Notes: generated by a model from the sequence alone, not told the origin. DNA of 64,000 nucleotides from Arabidopsis thaliana (GCF_000001735.4 NC_003076.8:25361835-25425834); one strand, 5' to 3'. Positions 22,110-35,934 are shown, numbered from the stretch's first letter. Numbers and translations are program-made.

Positions 22110-22290
22110 GAGTTTGGAATATGGGAAAGGGAATTTACAAAAGTGATTGTTGAAACATTACCGATTGTTAAATGGTAATAGACAGCTGAAGCTGCACAAT
22201 GACATATGGTAAGGAGCTGGGAGCAAAAGACTAAGGACCGAAACGATGCAGATCATCTCGCAAAAGAAGCTTTTCCTCATATTGATCACT
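22110..22290 (+). pseudogene. Decayed RNase H-like remnant, possibly from a LINE
   Basis: Conceptual translation gives FTKVIVETLPIVKW, two stops, then in another frame WEQKTKDRNDADHLAKEAF. These match the order of the plant RNase H-like family: KVIVESD near one catalytic Asp, then R-x-N-x-x-AD-x-LA-x-EA near the end. That family occurs in non-LTR retrotransposons and related host genes. The aspartate after VIVE is lost, stops are present and no flanking reverse transcriptase is visible, so this is a broken fragment. Confidence 0.5.
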
Positions 22291-23119
22291 GTTGTGTGTT
22301 GTGTAATATCCTTTCTGTTTATGGCCTCGTCAAAGGTAATGCTGATTCTAGTTTATTCGTTATTGAAATGAACTTGATTTAGCTTAGCTGTTTACAGAAG
22401 TTAAAAAGAAAGGAGGACAAAGGGTTATAGTGTTGAAGACAAACTTATTTTAGCTTCTTTCTATATAGCTTTTTATCCCAAATCCCTTAATTCTCGGATT
22501 AACATGAAAAAAACCACTGCCATACCTCCTATGTCCACAGAAACTCATCATGAATCATCTTTTTCTCACTGCCAACAGACCAAATACGAGCACCTCAAAG
22601 ACAAAGGGACGTCGAACAACAAACCAACATTGATAACAGAGCGTGGTAAATAAGTAATCAAAATAAACTTACTGATGTCAACTTCCATTCTCACGTTTGT
22701 GATAAACTCTTTGCGTTTACCTCGTGAATAAAAACAATGCACAGAAGAAATATGAGGACATAAACAATAACCATCCCAACCCAATTACTAGAGAGAGAAA
22801 GTGAATACTGAGATCTCTTCCATTAAAGCATGTGAGTCAATAGTGTGTACAACTCTTGATAGCAATAACATTAGGGTCCTAACGAAAAGAGAGAAACACA
22901 CCTTTCAGTTTTACGGACCACTCATATTTACACATGAATCCGAATAAATGGTACACTAGAATGCCCTGAATCTCCAGGCAACAAAGCAACGCAACTGAGT
23001 TAAGAATAGATGAAAGCAAGTCTTTTGAGTAAAAAGGAAAATACCAAAATACGACCAGTCGACTTCCCTGTGTATTTGTTGACATCCTCTCGTCCAAATG
23101 ATAGCACGTTTTTTCTCAG
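22291..23119. other. 3' flank of CDKG1
   Basis: AT-rich DNA with the probable 3' UTR of CDKG1 on the minus strand. The CDKG1 stop lies inside a donor-like GGTAACTG (23117-23124), and an acceptor-like AATACACAG occurs on minus at about 23065, so a 3' UTR intron is possible. I see no other gene. Confidence 0.45.
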
Positions 23120-24958
23120 TTACCGCTTTGGAGGATATGTCGGCATGAAATCTTTGGATTTTGGTAACGGGACTTCATGGAACCAACCATGGTTGAGAGC
23201 ATCTTCCACTGTTAGACGTTTCTCAGGGTCCAAAGTTAGTAGACTGTTCAGCAAATCAAATCCACGTTCAGAAAGAATTTGACCACCTACAAATGAAATA
23301 GCTGGAAACTTCTTACGTAACATATTGTAAGGCTGTGTAGGAAACTTGGCTTTAGCATTCGGAAATGATGAGAACCCAGGCCATATTGCTTCGTTTGGTG
23401 TTCCAAGGACCGCAAAGATCTTCTGAAGTTGGTCAAGCTCACTCTTACCCGGGAACAAAGGCTTTTGAGACAACAGTTCAGCCATAATGCAACCCACTGA
23501 CCACATATCAACTGCTGTAGAGTACTCTTTTGCTCCTAGAAGAAGTTCAGGTGGCCTGTACCACTGGGTAATAACCATCTGGGTGTAAGGCTTGATAGGG
23601 CTCCCATACTGGCGCGCCATCCCAAAATCACATATTTTTAACTCCCCACAATTGTTCATCAGAAGATTAGATGGCTTCAGATCCCTGTGGATAATCCAAT
23701 TTGTGTGGAGGTATTTCAAACCATCCAACAGCTGCATCATCAAGCACTTGACTTCGCTAGTGCTAAAAGGTTCCTTCCTTCTATCCATTACTCCCCTCAG
23801 GTCGTGTTCTAAGTGTTCCATGACCATATAAACATCATTATCGTTTTTCCCTCCAACCACAACCTCCTTCACGTTCACAATCGCAGGGTGATTGCATGAC
23901 AAAAGTATGTTAATTTCCCTCAATGATGTCAAAGGGAATCCATACTCTTCTTCGAACCTATCTTCCTTCATCTTGATCTTTTTGAGCGCAACAATCTCTT
24001 TTGTTTTCTCATCCCTTGCTTTGTAAACAATTCCATATGTTCCTTCATTTATCTTGTTTAGCTTCTGAAATTCATTCACAGACCTGCTCCCAAACATCAT
24101 GTTCATCTCTCCCGGAGTTAAAGAATCTTGATCTTCATGTTCTAACTCATCATGATCAGAACTATAATACTCACGACCAGAATTTCCATCTGCACTAAGC
24201 TTCTCTACGCTGAGATGTCCACTGCCAGATCCAGACGAATAGCACTGCTGTTCTTCAGACACCATTACTTCCTCGCACTCCGGTGTCAAACTGCTCCTGT
24301 TCCATCTATTAGTCTTGGAAACGTTAACAGATATTAACTCCTCCTTTGGGGAAGTCAAACCTGTCCCCCACCTAGATGTCTTTATATTTGGTTCCTGCAT
24401 CACTTGTTCTTCCTCCAACAGACCCTCCTTTACATCCTCCTGCATCACCTGTTCTTCCTCCAACTGACCCTCCTCCAAATCATCAACAGGATGTTTCACA
24501 GCCAGCAGGGCTTCTGAAGGCTGCACTGGAGCAAGATAACTAGGTTCTGGCGACATCAAGGCATTCACTTGATCGTTTGAAGTAGTCTTACCAGCAACAG
24601 CCTGATTGGATATCACAGTTGTAGTCGGAACAGGGAAAGGAGACTTGGTCTTCTCCCTAGATGGAGCTCTACCCACTTTTTCTGCATTCCACACGATGGG
24701 TGAAAACTTCCTCCTTTTCTCAGAGGGTCTCTGAACCTCTGCTTCCTCCCGTAGTTCCCCTTTCTCATATGCCAACCGTGATCGGTGACGCCCATCATTC
24801 CTCCTGAGATCATGGTCACTAGGCCTTTTGATTTGACGCCTCTCGTCATCTCTACCACTCTGTCGAACATACACATCACGAGAACCATTCCTGTAAAAGT
24901 CGTAGTCTTTTTTGACAGCAACGGAACTTCTGGAAACATCAACACCCCCTGCTGCCAT
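23120..24958 (-). CDS. CDKG1: Cyclin-dependent kinase G1
   Basis: Single coding exon of 612 residues. The N-terminal 290 residues are charged and Arg/Ser/Glu-rich, typical of CDK11-like kinases, and carry a 15-residue duplication. The kinase domain (about 297-592) has the Gly loop [10 protein letters not shown], catalytic K326, the cyclin-binding helix PLTSLRE (342-348), HRDLKPSN (424-431), DFG (444-446) and a T-loop with a TQWYRPPE end. All catalytic residues are present. Family knowledge: CDKG kinases pair with L-type cyclins and affect pre-mRNA splicing and meiotic pairing. A leader intron between about 24990 and 25266 is likely (donor CCGGTAAGAC on minus). Confidence 0.96.
   Translation of the reverse strand: MAAGGVDVSRSSVAVKKDYDFYRNGSRDVYVRQSGRDDERRQIKRPSDHDLRRNDGRHRSRLAYEKGELREEAEVQRPSEKRRKFSPIVWNAEKVGRAPSREKTKSPFPVPTTTVISNQAVAGKTTSNDQVNALMSPEPSYLAPVQPSEALLAVKHPVDDLEEGQLEEEQVMQEDVKEGLLEEEQVMQEPNIKTSRWGTGLTSPKEELISVNVSKTNRWNRSSLTPECEEVMVSEEQQCYSSGSGSGHLSVEKLSADGNSGREYYSSDHDELEHEDQDSLTPGEMNMMFGSRSVNEFQKLNKINEGTYGIVYKARDEKTKEIVALKKIKMKEDRFEEEYGFPLTSLREINILLSCNHPAIVNVKEVVVGGKNDNDVYMVMEHLEHDLRGVMDRRKEPFSTSEVKCLMMQLLDGLKYLHTNWIIHRDLKPSNLLMNNCGELKICDFGMARQYGSPIKPYTQMVITQWYRPPELLLGAKEYSTAVDMWSVGCIMAELLSQKPLFPGKSELDQLQKIFAVLGTPNEAIWPGFSSFPNAKAKFPTQPYNMLRKKFPAISFVGGQILSERGFDLLNSLLTLDPEKRLTVEDALNHGWFHEVPLPKSKDFMPTYPPKR
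24395..24475 (-). repeat. In-frame 45-bp duplication in CDKG1
   Basis: Two near-identical 36-bp copies start at about 24395 and 24440. They encode EEEQVMQE twice, 15 residues apart, in the acidic N-terminal region. Being a multiple of three, the duplication keeps the frame. Confidence 0.8.
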
Positions 24959-25746
24959 CGTATTCTTCTCAATGAGAAATTGATCTTATAGAAATAAAAA
25001 AGGATAAAACAAACAAACCCCTCGAAAAAAACCAATCAACGAAACCCAGAATCAAATCACGAGAAGCAGATTTCAATAGATGTTCAATTACTTTTCAACA
25101 ATTGAACTAGAAAGACGATCAATCAACCAATTAAGAAAAACACCCTTGACGAAATCAGAATCAGAATAATTCAGAAAAAAACGAAACCCTAGAAATTCAA
25201 TTTCCAGGAACGCGATAATTTTTCTCCTTCCTCTTCTCCGATTCACAAGTACCGGAAGGTCTTACCGGACGGTGAATACGAAAACGGAAGATTGGATGGA
25301 GGAGGAGATCGATCTACGAGCCCGATGCGATCGCGAGAAGCTTTTCTCTAAATTTTCCTCTCGGAGACGCGTTTTTCAATTTTGTCAAGTGGCTCTATTA
25401 TTACTTTACCCTTTGTTTTATAATCGTAATAGGTCGGCTGCTCCAATAATTCCCTTTTCTATTTCACAGATTTATCTAATGTTTGCGGGTGTACCAAAAG
25501 AACGTGAGCTACGTATTACAGCCGTTGGATCTAATTAATGAACACGAAACTAGTCGTTTATTGTTTGGACGGTGACGGTGACGAATGACGATGCTATAAA
25601 TAATAATACTCACGTTGTTAATCGAACGGTCAATATTACATTAAATCTTGTGTAGTAAGAATGTAAGCTACATTTCGTCTGAACCGGTAATTAGATCCCA
25701 TTTTCACTGAAAACCGACACAATAATATATGAACCAGCCGGTTATC
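24959..25746. other. CDKG1 leader and promoter; 4CL-like 3' flank
   Basis: The part next to the CDKG1 ATG is its leader with a likely intron. The remainder (25280-25746) is promoter and the 3' UTR of the ligase gene. A plus-strand open frame at 25272-25538 covers the leader and has no domain, so I do not call it. Confidence 0.5.
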
Positions 25747-28192
25747 TCAAAGTTTTGATGCATTGCCATCCACAGCGATTTTAGTAAGCTCCCGACGCAG
25801 AATCTTGCCAGCAGGATTTTTTGGGATTGCATTTATAAAAGCAACTCGTCTTACCTTCTTGTACGGAGTAACCTACACACAAATAGTTACATAAGCAAAC
25901 CAAAACATCAAATCTAATTGTTCTGTCTACTTGTACTAAAAATTAATATAACCAACATTCTAGAGCAATGAGCATTACTTGTTTAGCTACGAAATCAATG
26001 ATTTGCGCTTCGTTGAGATTGCTTCCTGGTTTTCTCACTATGAAAGCCATTGGAATCTCTCCTGCATCCTCGTCAGGGAACCTTGAATTCATGATCCATG
26101 TCAGTATCAGAAACACATTTCAAGAAGTTACAAATTTGAGTTTAAAAGACTCACGGAACAACTGCAGCATCAATCACATCTGGATTCGAGTGAAGAATCT
26201 GCTCCAACTCTACCGGTGGAACCTATAAGATGACGCTTTTGATTAATATTAAACTCTAAAGACTATATCTTCTTCTTCTGACTCGTAAAATTTACCTGAT
26301 AAGCCTTGTATTTGATTAGCTCCTTTAGCCGATCAACAATATATAGAAAATCTTCCGAATCAAAATAACAGAGATCACCAGTCTTTAACCACCCTTCTTT
26401 GTCTACTGTCTCCGCACTCGCTTTCTCGTTTCCCACATAACCTGTGCCCATTAATCACAGGTTTATAGTCACATCAATGATCAAAATCTTGATGAAGACA
26501 TTAGACTTCAAGGATCATGAAATCCGACTGAGTCCTAGATTTCTTCTTATATGCTAAGTCATTTAGTGAAAGCTCTTGAATGTTCCTCAAACTATTGCAT
26601 TTGTTACACAGTCCTAGATTCTTCTATGCAAAGTCACAAGTCTCGATTTAATTTGACACAGTCCTAGATTCTTATATGCAAAGTCACATTAATGGTCAAA
26701 GTCTTGATATAATTTGACAGTCCTAGATTCTTATATGCAAAGTCATTTAGTTTACACCAGCTCAGCACATTGCATGTTCCTCAACTATTGCATATGTTTT
26801 ATGATACCTTTCATGATGACTGGTCCTCGGAGCCAGAGTTCACCAGTTTTTCCCGGTGGCAAGGATTCTCCGGTGGATGGATCAACAATTTTGGCTTCCA
26901 TATTCTCAGAGATACGACCAACTGAGCCATATTTTACCATCTCTTCAGGTCCAAACGTTGAGGCAGCTGGTCCCGAGCTCTCTGTCAAGCCATAGCCCTG
27001 TAAGCCATCACCAAACCAGAAAGTTAAAAGTCATATAAATGATTCAAAATCTTGATGAAAACCAAGTATCATGAAACTGGACACAGTCCTATATACAAAG
27101 TCATATTTTGACACTAACTGTCTTATCAGTTATTACCTGTACAATATCTACATCTGGGAATTTCTGCTTAAACCTCTCTGCGATGTCTTTGCCGAGTGGA
27201 GCTCCTCCGCAGCCAAGGGAACGCAACGACCGGAGATCGTACTTCTTCGTGAGCTCCGATTTGACCAACGCTACAATCAACGGAGGAGATACAGGCATAC
27301 CAGTAACCTTATATTTCTCCACCGCCTTAAACATCGCCTCGAGTTCAAATCTCCCTAAAAGCACCAATGTCTCTCCAAGCGAGATGGCTCGAATCATCAT
27401 CATGAAACCAAACACGTGGAAGAGCGGAAGCGAGAACAGTCCAACGCGATCGTAATTAACCGGATCTTGGAGAGTCCGTTGGTGAGATACGGCGGTCGAG
27501 GCGATTAGGTTACGGTGAGTGAGCAAAACGCCTTTGACCCGCCCGGTTGTTCCAGAGGAAAAGAGGATAGCGGCAGGGTCCGATTGGTTGACCTGAACCT
27601 GAAATGGATTAACCGATGAAGAATCCGATCGATTTAACCAGGAGAGAAACTCAGTCGAGTCCATCAGAACAGTTCCGAGAGGCAAAGAAGAGGATTGAAG
27701 CTTCTTAACCGTCTGCGATGTCGCGAACGCAATTACTGGTTCACTGACTTCGACTTGATGACTCACCTCCGATTCAGATCCGATTGGGTTCGCCGGTGAA
27801 ACAACAACACCGATCGACATCAAAGCTAAGTAAAGCACTGGTATGTCCAACGAAGAAGGAGAGAGGATAAAAGCGACATTTCTGGAGGCAAGAGAAGGAA
27901 ATCGCTCCCGGAGAGATACAGCAAGAGAACGAACTCTACGAAGAAGCTCTCCATAAGTGAGGTTATCACCAGAGCTCGAGTTAACTAGGTAGGTTAAGGC
28001 TTCAATGTTTTTCCCGGCGGTGGCAGGTGGTGAGGATTTGAGTAGGAGAGAAAGCGCGAATTCGGCGGCGGAGAGAGGTTGATCTATAGGAGGTAGAGAA
28101 AGAGAGGGACGAAGACTGTGATAGATTCCTGTCCGTTGATCGAAGCCGGAGCTCCGGTCAATCAAACGGCTGTCGTTGGTTTTCGTCAGCAT
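25747..28192 (-). CDS. 4CLL9: Peroxisomal 4-coumarate:CoA ligase-like enzyme
   Basis: Six exons: 28192-27137, 26997-26808, 26441-26296, 26222-26155, 26081-25979 and 25872-25747, for 562 residues. ANL-superfamily motifs are intact: AMP-binding [26 protein letters not shown], and the C-terminal Lys in [11 protein letters not shown]. The protein ends Ser-Lys-Leu, a classic PTS1 peroxisome signal. Reaction: ATP-dependent acyl-CoA formation through an acyl-AMP. Family knowledge: this clade of 4CL-like enzymes activates fatty acids and jasmonate precursors rather than cinnamates (recall). Intron 2 contains a cluster of direct repeats. The symbol is from recall. Confidence 0.94.
26531..26745. repeat. 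Four direct repeats inside a ligase intron
   Basis: Copies of AGTCCTAGATTCTTATATGC, each followed by AAAGTCA, begin at about 26531, 26610, 26660 and 26719. A fifth, diverged copy lies at about 27083-27105 in the previous intron. Another motif, ATGTTCCTCAACTATTGCAT, is also duplicated (26580 and 26774). Spacing is irregular (50-79 bp). Confidence 0.8.
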
Positions 28193-28677
28193 TCTGGAAG
28201 ACGATTAGAGATACAGTAATCTTTTCGTCGGCGGTGAACATGCGCGCCTGCGAGAAGATATGAACTCACATAAATTAATGCATACGTGGCAATCCCTAAA
28301 CCAATCAATGTTTTTTTTTTTTTTTTAACGGCAAATCGATTTTATTATATTGTTTTTTGTTTACAAAACTACTAAACAAAATAACTAAAAAGGCTGTCAA
28401 GTATCAACGTTCTTTCGTCAAAGATCTGTGGGCCATAAATCTTTTTACACGTGTCTCATTCTTATTAGTTAGAGCTCAGTGATTTGTACGAATGATGAAA
28501 TTTTGTACGCAAAACATGGAAAGGAATCTGTACATTTACAGTAGATTTATATGTACACGTGTCTAACGCCGATTGGTTGCAGCTGGACTAGTATTGCTTT
28601 GAGGAGCAAGGCAACCGAGCTATACCAATAGACCAGCGTTTGTGACAATCGCTGCCTTGAGAAGCAATGAGCCTGAC
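28193..28677. promoter_or_regulatory. Promoter of the 4CL-like gene
   Basis: The gap between the ligase ATG and the upstream fucosyltransferase stop. It holds a poly-T run (about 28311-28326) and two TACACGTGTCT elements at 28446 and 28553. ACACGTGT is a palindromic ABRE/G-box-type core. Confidence 0.5.
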
Positions 28678-30757
28678 CTAGAAGAAACCTACAGACCTGT
28701 GTTTTCTATGTCGACACATACACTCCGGGACAGGATAAGCTATCACGTCACGATCTCTCCGCCCTCTCCGTGACTCAGGATAGCCTTGGGACTTACGGTG
28801 AAGCTTCCGAGTTAGAAAACTGAGCTCGGCATCTGAAACAGAAGAATTCTCCATTAAAGGAAGCATCGCTCTCTTATTAGGCATTATAAACTTCCTGTGT
28901 CCTACATAAGCTCTATTTCCCTGAGAGAAAAACAGAGTTTAAGAAAGAAACTTTGGAAAATCTCAAAAGACTATTCTTCTGTGTTACCTGCATAGCTTTT
29001 GCCATGTTTCCACCATGGGAAGGAATAAAAACATCGCTGCTAAGTGATACAATGTAGTCAATAGCTGCTAAAGCTGAAGATCTATTGGTGTAAGGCAAGA
29101 GCTCGCCTTTATGAGCCAATGTCTCCTTTGTCACCAAATTAGAGAACTCTTTAGCGAGAGGCTCTAATGCTCGTGAGCCACCAAATGGTTCACCTCCTGC
29201 AATATATATCGACGCATTACTAGGTGCTCCCAAAGCCTTCAACAACCTTTGATCCAAAAAAAAAAAGACTCGAGCATTAAGTTTCCTCAAACCATGTATA
29301 CAAATGGTCAAAGCTCTGTTTCATGTCAATTTTCTTCCTTTTAAGTTACCTTGCAATCTCATATACATTGAGAGGACAAAAACCAGCAAGTCTACGCTCT
29401 GTATAGGTCAAGTTTAGTCTACCAGTGAGGTATCGAGGCTGAGACGTTCTGGTTTCTGCTATGATCCGATCGAATTCTGAGCCTAATCCAGTGAGACAAC
29501 CGGTTCTTACCCAAACATCTTTCTCTAGCCTTAAATGGAGAGCAATATATGGACCTTCTATCCACATTCTTCTCGTGAGTTTGTTCCCGAGATTCTCAAT
29601 TGGTGCCGCGAATCTCAGTGCATGGAAAGCAACCTACAAACCAACAAATTAAACCTTCCTCTAGAGACTGGAAAACAAAGGGTTGATTGAAAAATCTTAC
29701 CTTGCATCGAAGTTTCTGCAGATCCGGCGGTAGATTCTTGGCTAACTTTGAGTCCAATCCTTTCAACACCAAAAGTCCTTCCTCATTCAACTACAACGTA
29801 GTTAACATTCAAAATTCAAGAATCGATCAGAGAAAACATAAACCCTAAACTAGTAAACAATAGAATCAAACCTGCTTGAAGTATTTAGCACGGATCCAAA
29901 CCGGAGAAACATCCCAAGGAATCTGATTCTCAATTGTTTGTCTAGACATAAGATGCGTTGACGGTAGAGAAGAAACGATACGAACATCAGATCTCAGCGT
30001 TTTCTTGAAATGCTCTACATCGAAAAGATCTGAGAATTCACTGAGAAAACACAACAAGAGATCATCAGTAACTCGAATCATAAACCCAGAAAAGAGAGAT
30101 GATCAAGTTGTGTTTTTGTTACCTTTCGTCTCCCCAGACTCGATTCACTTGCAAAACAGGAACAACAAGAGCAGCTTCAAGAATCATAGCGATTACAACA
30201 GCATCAACGATTTGATTCCGTTGTTGATTAAGTCCACCAGAGACAACAACAACAAGGAATCGTTTCTTCTCTTTAGAAACACTAGCTGATTTCTTCTTGT
30301 ACTCCAAACTAAAATCCAAACAAGGCTTGTATCCTTCACCATTGGGTTGTTTCCAAAACTCTTTCTCTTCCTCCGTCATATTCCCGGAATGTCCTCCTCT
30401 CGCCGGTAACGGAAACAACGTGGAAGCTCCGGATACAGCAAGGGAGGTTAAGATCTGACGGTGATCGACATCGGAGATGAAGAATTTGAGAGAGGAAGCG
30501 GAAGATGTGGAGACGCAAGTTGACGATCCAGTGTCTAAAGAAAATGTGAGAAATGAAATTCCCGAGAAAACGAGAGAAAGAGAGATGAGAAGAAGGAAAA
30601 ACTGTGGAGGTGGGCATCGAGTTTGGTGATGGTGGTTTAGGTATCGGGGACTTGATTTCTTCAGGGGAGTGAAGAAGAGGAGAGAGAGATGGAAGAATGG
30701 AGATGGCGGATGCGAAGTAAAGAATGGATTTTTGATAGTTCTCATCGATTTCGCCAT
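28678..30757 (-). CDS. O-fucosyltransferase-like protein (GT106/DUF246)
   Basis: Six exons: 30757-30123, 30040-29872, 29790-29701, 29633-29350, 29246-28988 and 28920-28678, for 559 residues. An N-terminal cytosolic stretch is followed by one membrane anchor (FFLLLISLSLVFSGISFLTF), giving type II Golgi topology. Family blocks are present: GGLNQQRNQIVDAV early in the lumenal domain, then LHLRLEKD, YIAGGEPFGG and HGGNMAKAM. Family knowledge: the plant O-FucT-like family (PF10250) includes protein O-fucosyltransferases and pectin rhamnosyltransferases. The donor and acceptor of this member cannot be read from sequence. Confidence 0.93.
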
Positions 30758-31439
30758 TGAAGCAGCTTCTTTCGATCGTTGAAGAAAGTTTCTCAGTTGG
30801 TTCTCTGTGCAAAGAGAGAGATATGTGAGATTCAGTTACAGAGACTTCTGATATTCTTGTTTTCCCGGGAAAATAAGAAGCCAAGTACGAAGTACTAACG
30901 AACCGAGAAACTTCAAATTGCCCCCTGGTTTTATATCTTCTTATGAATAAGGACCGTAATTTAATTTTATTATAAGTTTAGCCCCGAATCGGTGATTAGA
31001 TGTTTAGAATAAAAGAGTTACATTTAACATCACGTTTACAAATTGTGACTTTATGTTGCGAACCAGTTGTCGTTTCGGTTAAGGCTTGCCCGGTTCGTAT
31101 GTTCATTAGCTTAGCTCTGTATAAAGAAAGAGACTACACTCATCTCCTATCTTCTGTTTAAACCTTGTTAAATTACCCTCTTATTATTATCAGATTCCGA
31201 GTAAAAAAACGATGAGACAAGTTACTTATTTGGTAAAGAGACTGCGACAGTAGATAATATTCAGGAGTAAAAACTCTTCTCCATATTTTGAATATTAGTC
31301 GAAGAAGGAAAAGCGCAAGGACTAAAAGAAAAAACTGTCATTCCGCAGATGAGTGGATTATATAGATGTGTCTCTCTCTTGTAGTAAGGAAAAGAATGGA
31401 TTCTAACCAGAGGAGATGATTTGCTTGAGGAGTCTTTGA
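30758..31439. other. Fucosyltransferase promoter and ADK 3' flank
   Basis: AT-rich DNA between two minus-strand genes. The part next to 30757 is the CT-rich leader of the fucosyltransferase gene. No gene is seen. Confidence 0.55.
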
Positions 31440-32983
<1,544 letters not shown>

Positions 32984-33338
32984 AGCTGATCTAGTTTAGC
33001 TCAGAAAACTTCGTTTTTCTCGAAAAAGAGTTTTTATTCTCATTAGTCAAAGGGATGTAGCAATGACCGGGTCGGGTTTCATAAACTCGGGTCTCTTAAT
33101 TTGGGTCGGAGCTTTTTTGATCTCGTGGACAAACTTTACCCTGAAACTTACATTAATTTACATTTATTGCCACTCACTTTTTGGGATTAAGTAAAGGAGT
33201 TAATGTTATTAATTTCCATTTTTCCCAATCGTTACATAAATAACAGGGGATTTTCGTACACACACATTACACGAATCTTTAAAGCATTAAAAAGTTCGTT
33301 TGAATTTTTTACTAAGAGAAGAAGAAGCTATGAATATA
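32984..33338. other. ADK1 promoter and RLK 3' flank
   Basis: AT-rich with a GGGTCGGGTTT stretch near 33068-33078. No gene is seen. Confidence 0.5.
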
Positions 33339-35934
33339 TTAACACTGGTCACCATCAGAAGCAGCTTGCAACTGAGAAGCATACTGTAAATTCCACAAGA
33401 TATCTTCGAAGGACGGTCGGCTTAAAGATTCAGGTGAAACACATTTGTTCATCAGAGTTATCACTCTTATCAGTGATCCGTTTCGACAAGTGGCTTGTAC
33501 TGTCGGATTCACCATTCTTCTCCTCCCTTCTTCGCTCTCCAACGATGCCTGATTATATAAGAAAAACACTTTTAATAAGTACAATGATTTAACTCTGGTT
33601 TGTGAATGTGATATTGCCAAAGCCGTACCAGTTCGTCTCGTAGAAATGCTTCTTCTCTTGCGGATACAGATGGTCCAACGATTGATTGTAGAAGAATCAA
33701 TCCAAAGCTGTAAACATCGTCTTCTAGCCTTGACATTTGCCATGATTTTGCGATTTCCTGATACAAAAGTGTAACTATGAGTGTTTGAGCTGGCTTTGAC
33801 ATTGTTAGTCAATGTTAGGATCAGAATCATCGGACACACACAATGTAGCTATAAGTCTATGTTTCTGTCTAAGCACTTTAAAAACGTTTATGAAAACAAT
33901 GCTATATCATGTGAAACAGAAACAGAACATTAAAGAAACGAGCTTAACTGTGTTATGTCTGGTTGCTTCAGAGACAATGGACAAACCATAATCACTCAGC
34001 TTCGCAAACCGATGTTGGTTAAGCAAAACGTTGTTAGTCTTGAGTCTATTGCTGAAGAATCCAGGAATAACTCCAGTGTGAAGAAAATGAACAGCTTTTG
34101 CAACACCTGTGAGAACATTAAGCCTCTCTGACCAATTCATACCCTTACCTGAACTATTATCTGCGCAAAACCAAAAACCGCACGAAAGAAGGATTTTAGT
34201 ATTCTTCAGATATATTTTGTAGAAAAAACTGCAAAGATTTGAGCTTTAAACAAGATTTAACCTGAGAGACAAGATTGGAAGTTTCCATTTGGAATGTACT
34301 CATAAATCAAAAAGACTTTCTCAACGCTGTAATCATCTTTTCCTCCACAATCTATGCAATGACCCAACAAGCAGACAAGATTCGGGTGTCTAAGCTTTGC
34401 GAGCAAATCCAACCGCAGTTTAAGATTCCTTATCGAGTATTTCTTCGATGAAGGTAAGCATCTTATTGCCACTTTTGTTCCATTCTCAAGATTTCCTTTG
34501 TAAAGCTGAAAGATGTTAAGCAAATGTCAGAATCTCTTTAAAGGAGATGATGATGCTGAAAAGTGAAAACACAAATGGTTTTCATGAACTTTACCGTGCC
34601 ATATAAGGAGCTTTCACCGAGTATCATAGTCTTATCGAAGTTCTTTGTAGCTTTAACTATCTCTTCTAAGCTAAACTGTCTACATACCGGTAAATCCTCT
34701 GAACCAAACTTGGATGTTTCAGAAATGTACCCTAAATCACAATCACACAAAAAAAGGATAATAGTAAGTCGATCTTTTTCACAATATTTAAGACTTGCGG
34801 TTTTTTTAGGAAAAAAGTCTTACTTGCGTTTGAGAGTATCTCGGAAGAAAATCCAGTAGTTGGATGATTATCTTGGACAGTATTATGGTGGACATGCTTC
34901 TTTGTTACTCCTTTTCTTCTGAGCAAGATAAATACACAGCAGACTAAAACCAATACCGACATTGATATACCAACGATTAAGCCGATTAAAGCTCCTTTCT
35001 TCCATTTTCTTTTTCCTGATTCATTTGCAGCCTCTGCTTCTGCTTTTGCTTCAGCTTTAGCCGCAGCGCGAACTTCTTTAACACAAAAAGATTCTGGATG
35101 TTGCTGTTTCTCTAGAGATAAACAGTTTCCATTGAATCTCAACGCAATATCTTGCTTGCTGCTTAAGCAACGAGGAAGTTTTCCGGTTAACTTATTGTCG
35201 GAAATGTCGATAAACCAGAGTTTGCTTCCACATTTCAGATCATCCGGAAGTGAACCACTCAGAGAATTCGCTCTCAAATCGATATACTCGATTGTTGACA
35301 ACGAGAGTAATGAAGAATGTAGCTCTCCTGATAGCTTATTACTTTTAAAGCTAAGAACTTTGAGATACCAATACGAATCAAACCAGCTAGGTAATGTGCC
35401 ATTGAAGAAGTTATGATCAAATCTGAAAGTTTCAAGCTTTACCATTGTAGACAACTTAGGTGGTACTGAACCAAACAGAAAGTTATTGCTCAAATCCAAA
35501 TACTCAAGTGAAGATAAACGATGAAGTTTCTCAGGGAGACGACCCCAAATCCCTAGAGAAGCCAGAGTAAGAACCCTAAGAGATTTTAGCCTTGACAGTG
35601 TAGTGACAAATGATTCAATGGAGAATCCATCAGATAAAGTAACATTAGAGATAGCAAAACCATCAAAGCTTTTGGCTTTTTCTGATGACTTATCACCGAA
35701 GATGTTTAGCTCTGAGACTGAATTAGAGAAACAAGTGATGTTCATCGATGGTGTTGCTTGTAAGTAGCAGAAATTGGTTCTGTGATCATACCAAGATTCT
35801 AGCTGTTGTGGATATTCTAAGTGTTTTTTCAGCTGAAGAAGAACTTGTGCTTGTGAAGCTTGTAGCTGAGATGAGCCTAAACTGTAGAAACTCCATAGAA
35901 GAGATAACAAGAAGATGAATTTAAACAAACCCAT
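33339..35934 (-). CDS. LRR receptor-like protein with a kinase-dead domain
   Basis: Six exons: 35934-34824, 34731-34595, 34505-34262, 34148-33949, 33757-33629 and 33548-33339, for about 676 residues. Signal peptide 1-23; about five to six LRRs at 115-260; an Ala/Glu/Lys-rich juxtamembrane run (290-303); membrane span about 315-338; then a kinase-like domain. The invariant Lys is Arg (VAIRCLP), the HRD motif is replaced by a GFFSNRLKTNN segment, and DFG is SDYG. The glycine loop is ESSLYGT. It is therefore probably a pseudokinase that signals by scaffolding. A leader intron (about 35987-36110) is supported by AAG|GTACTA and ATTGCAG|GTTC on minus. Confidence 0.92.

Noticed and set aside
25272-25538. 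Plus-strand 88-codon frame
   Set aside because: It overlaps the CDKG1 leader, starts near its promoter and has no domain or conservation evident.
26531-26745. CRISPR-like array of short repeats
   Set aside because: The repeats are unevenly spaced, diverged and inside an intron of a plant gene; this is local duplication.
30336-30884. Minus-strand open frame of 182 codons overlapping the fucosyltransferase N terminus
   Set aside because: It is in another frame of the same exon and promoter; the 30757 frame gives the membrane anchor and joins correctly to five further exons.
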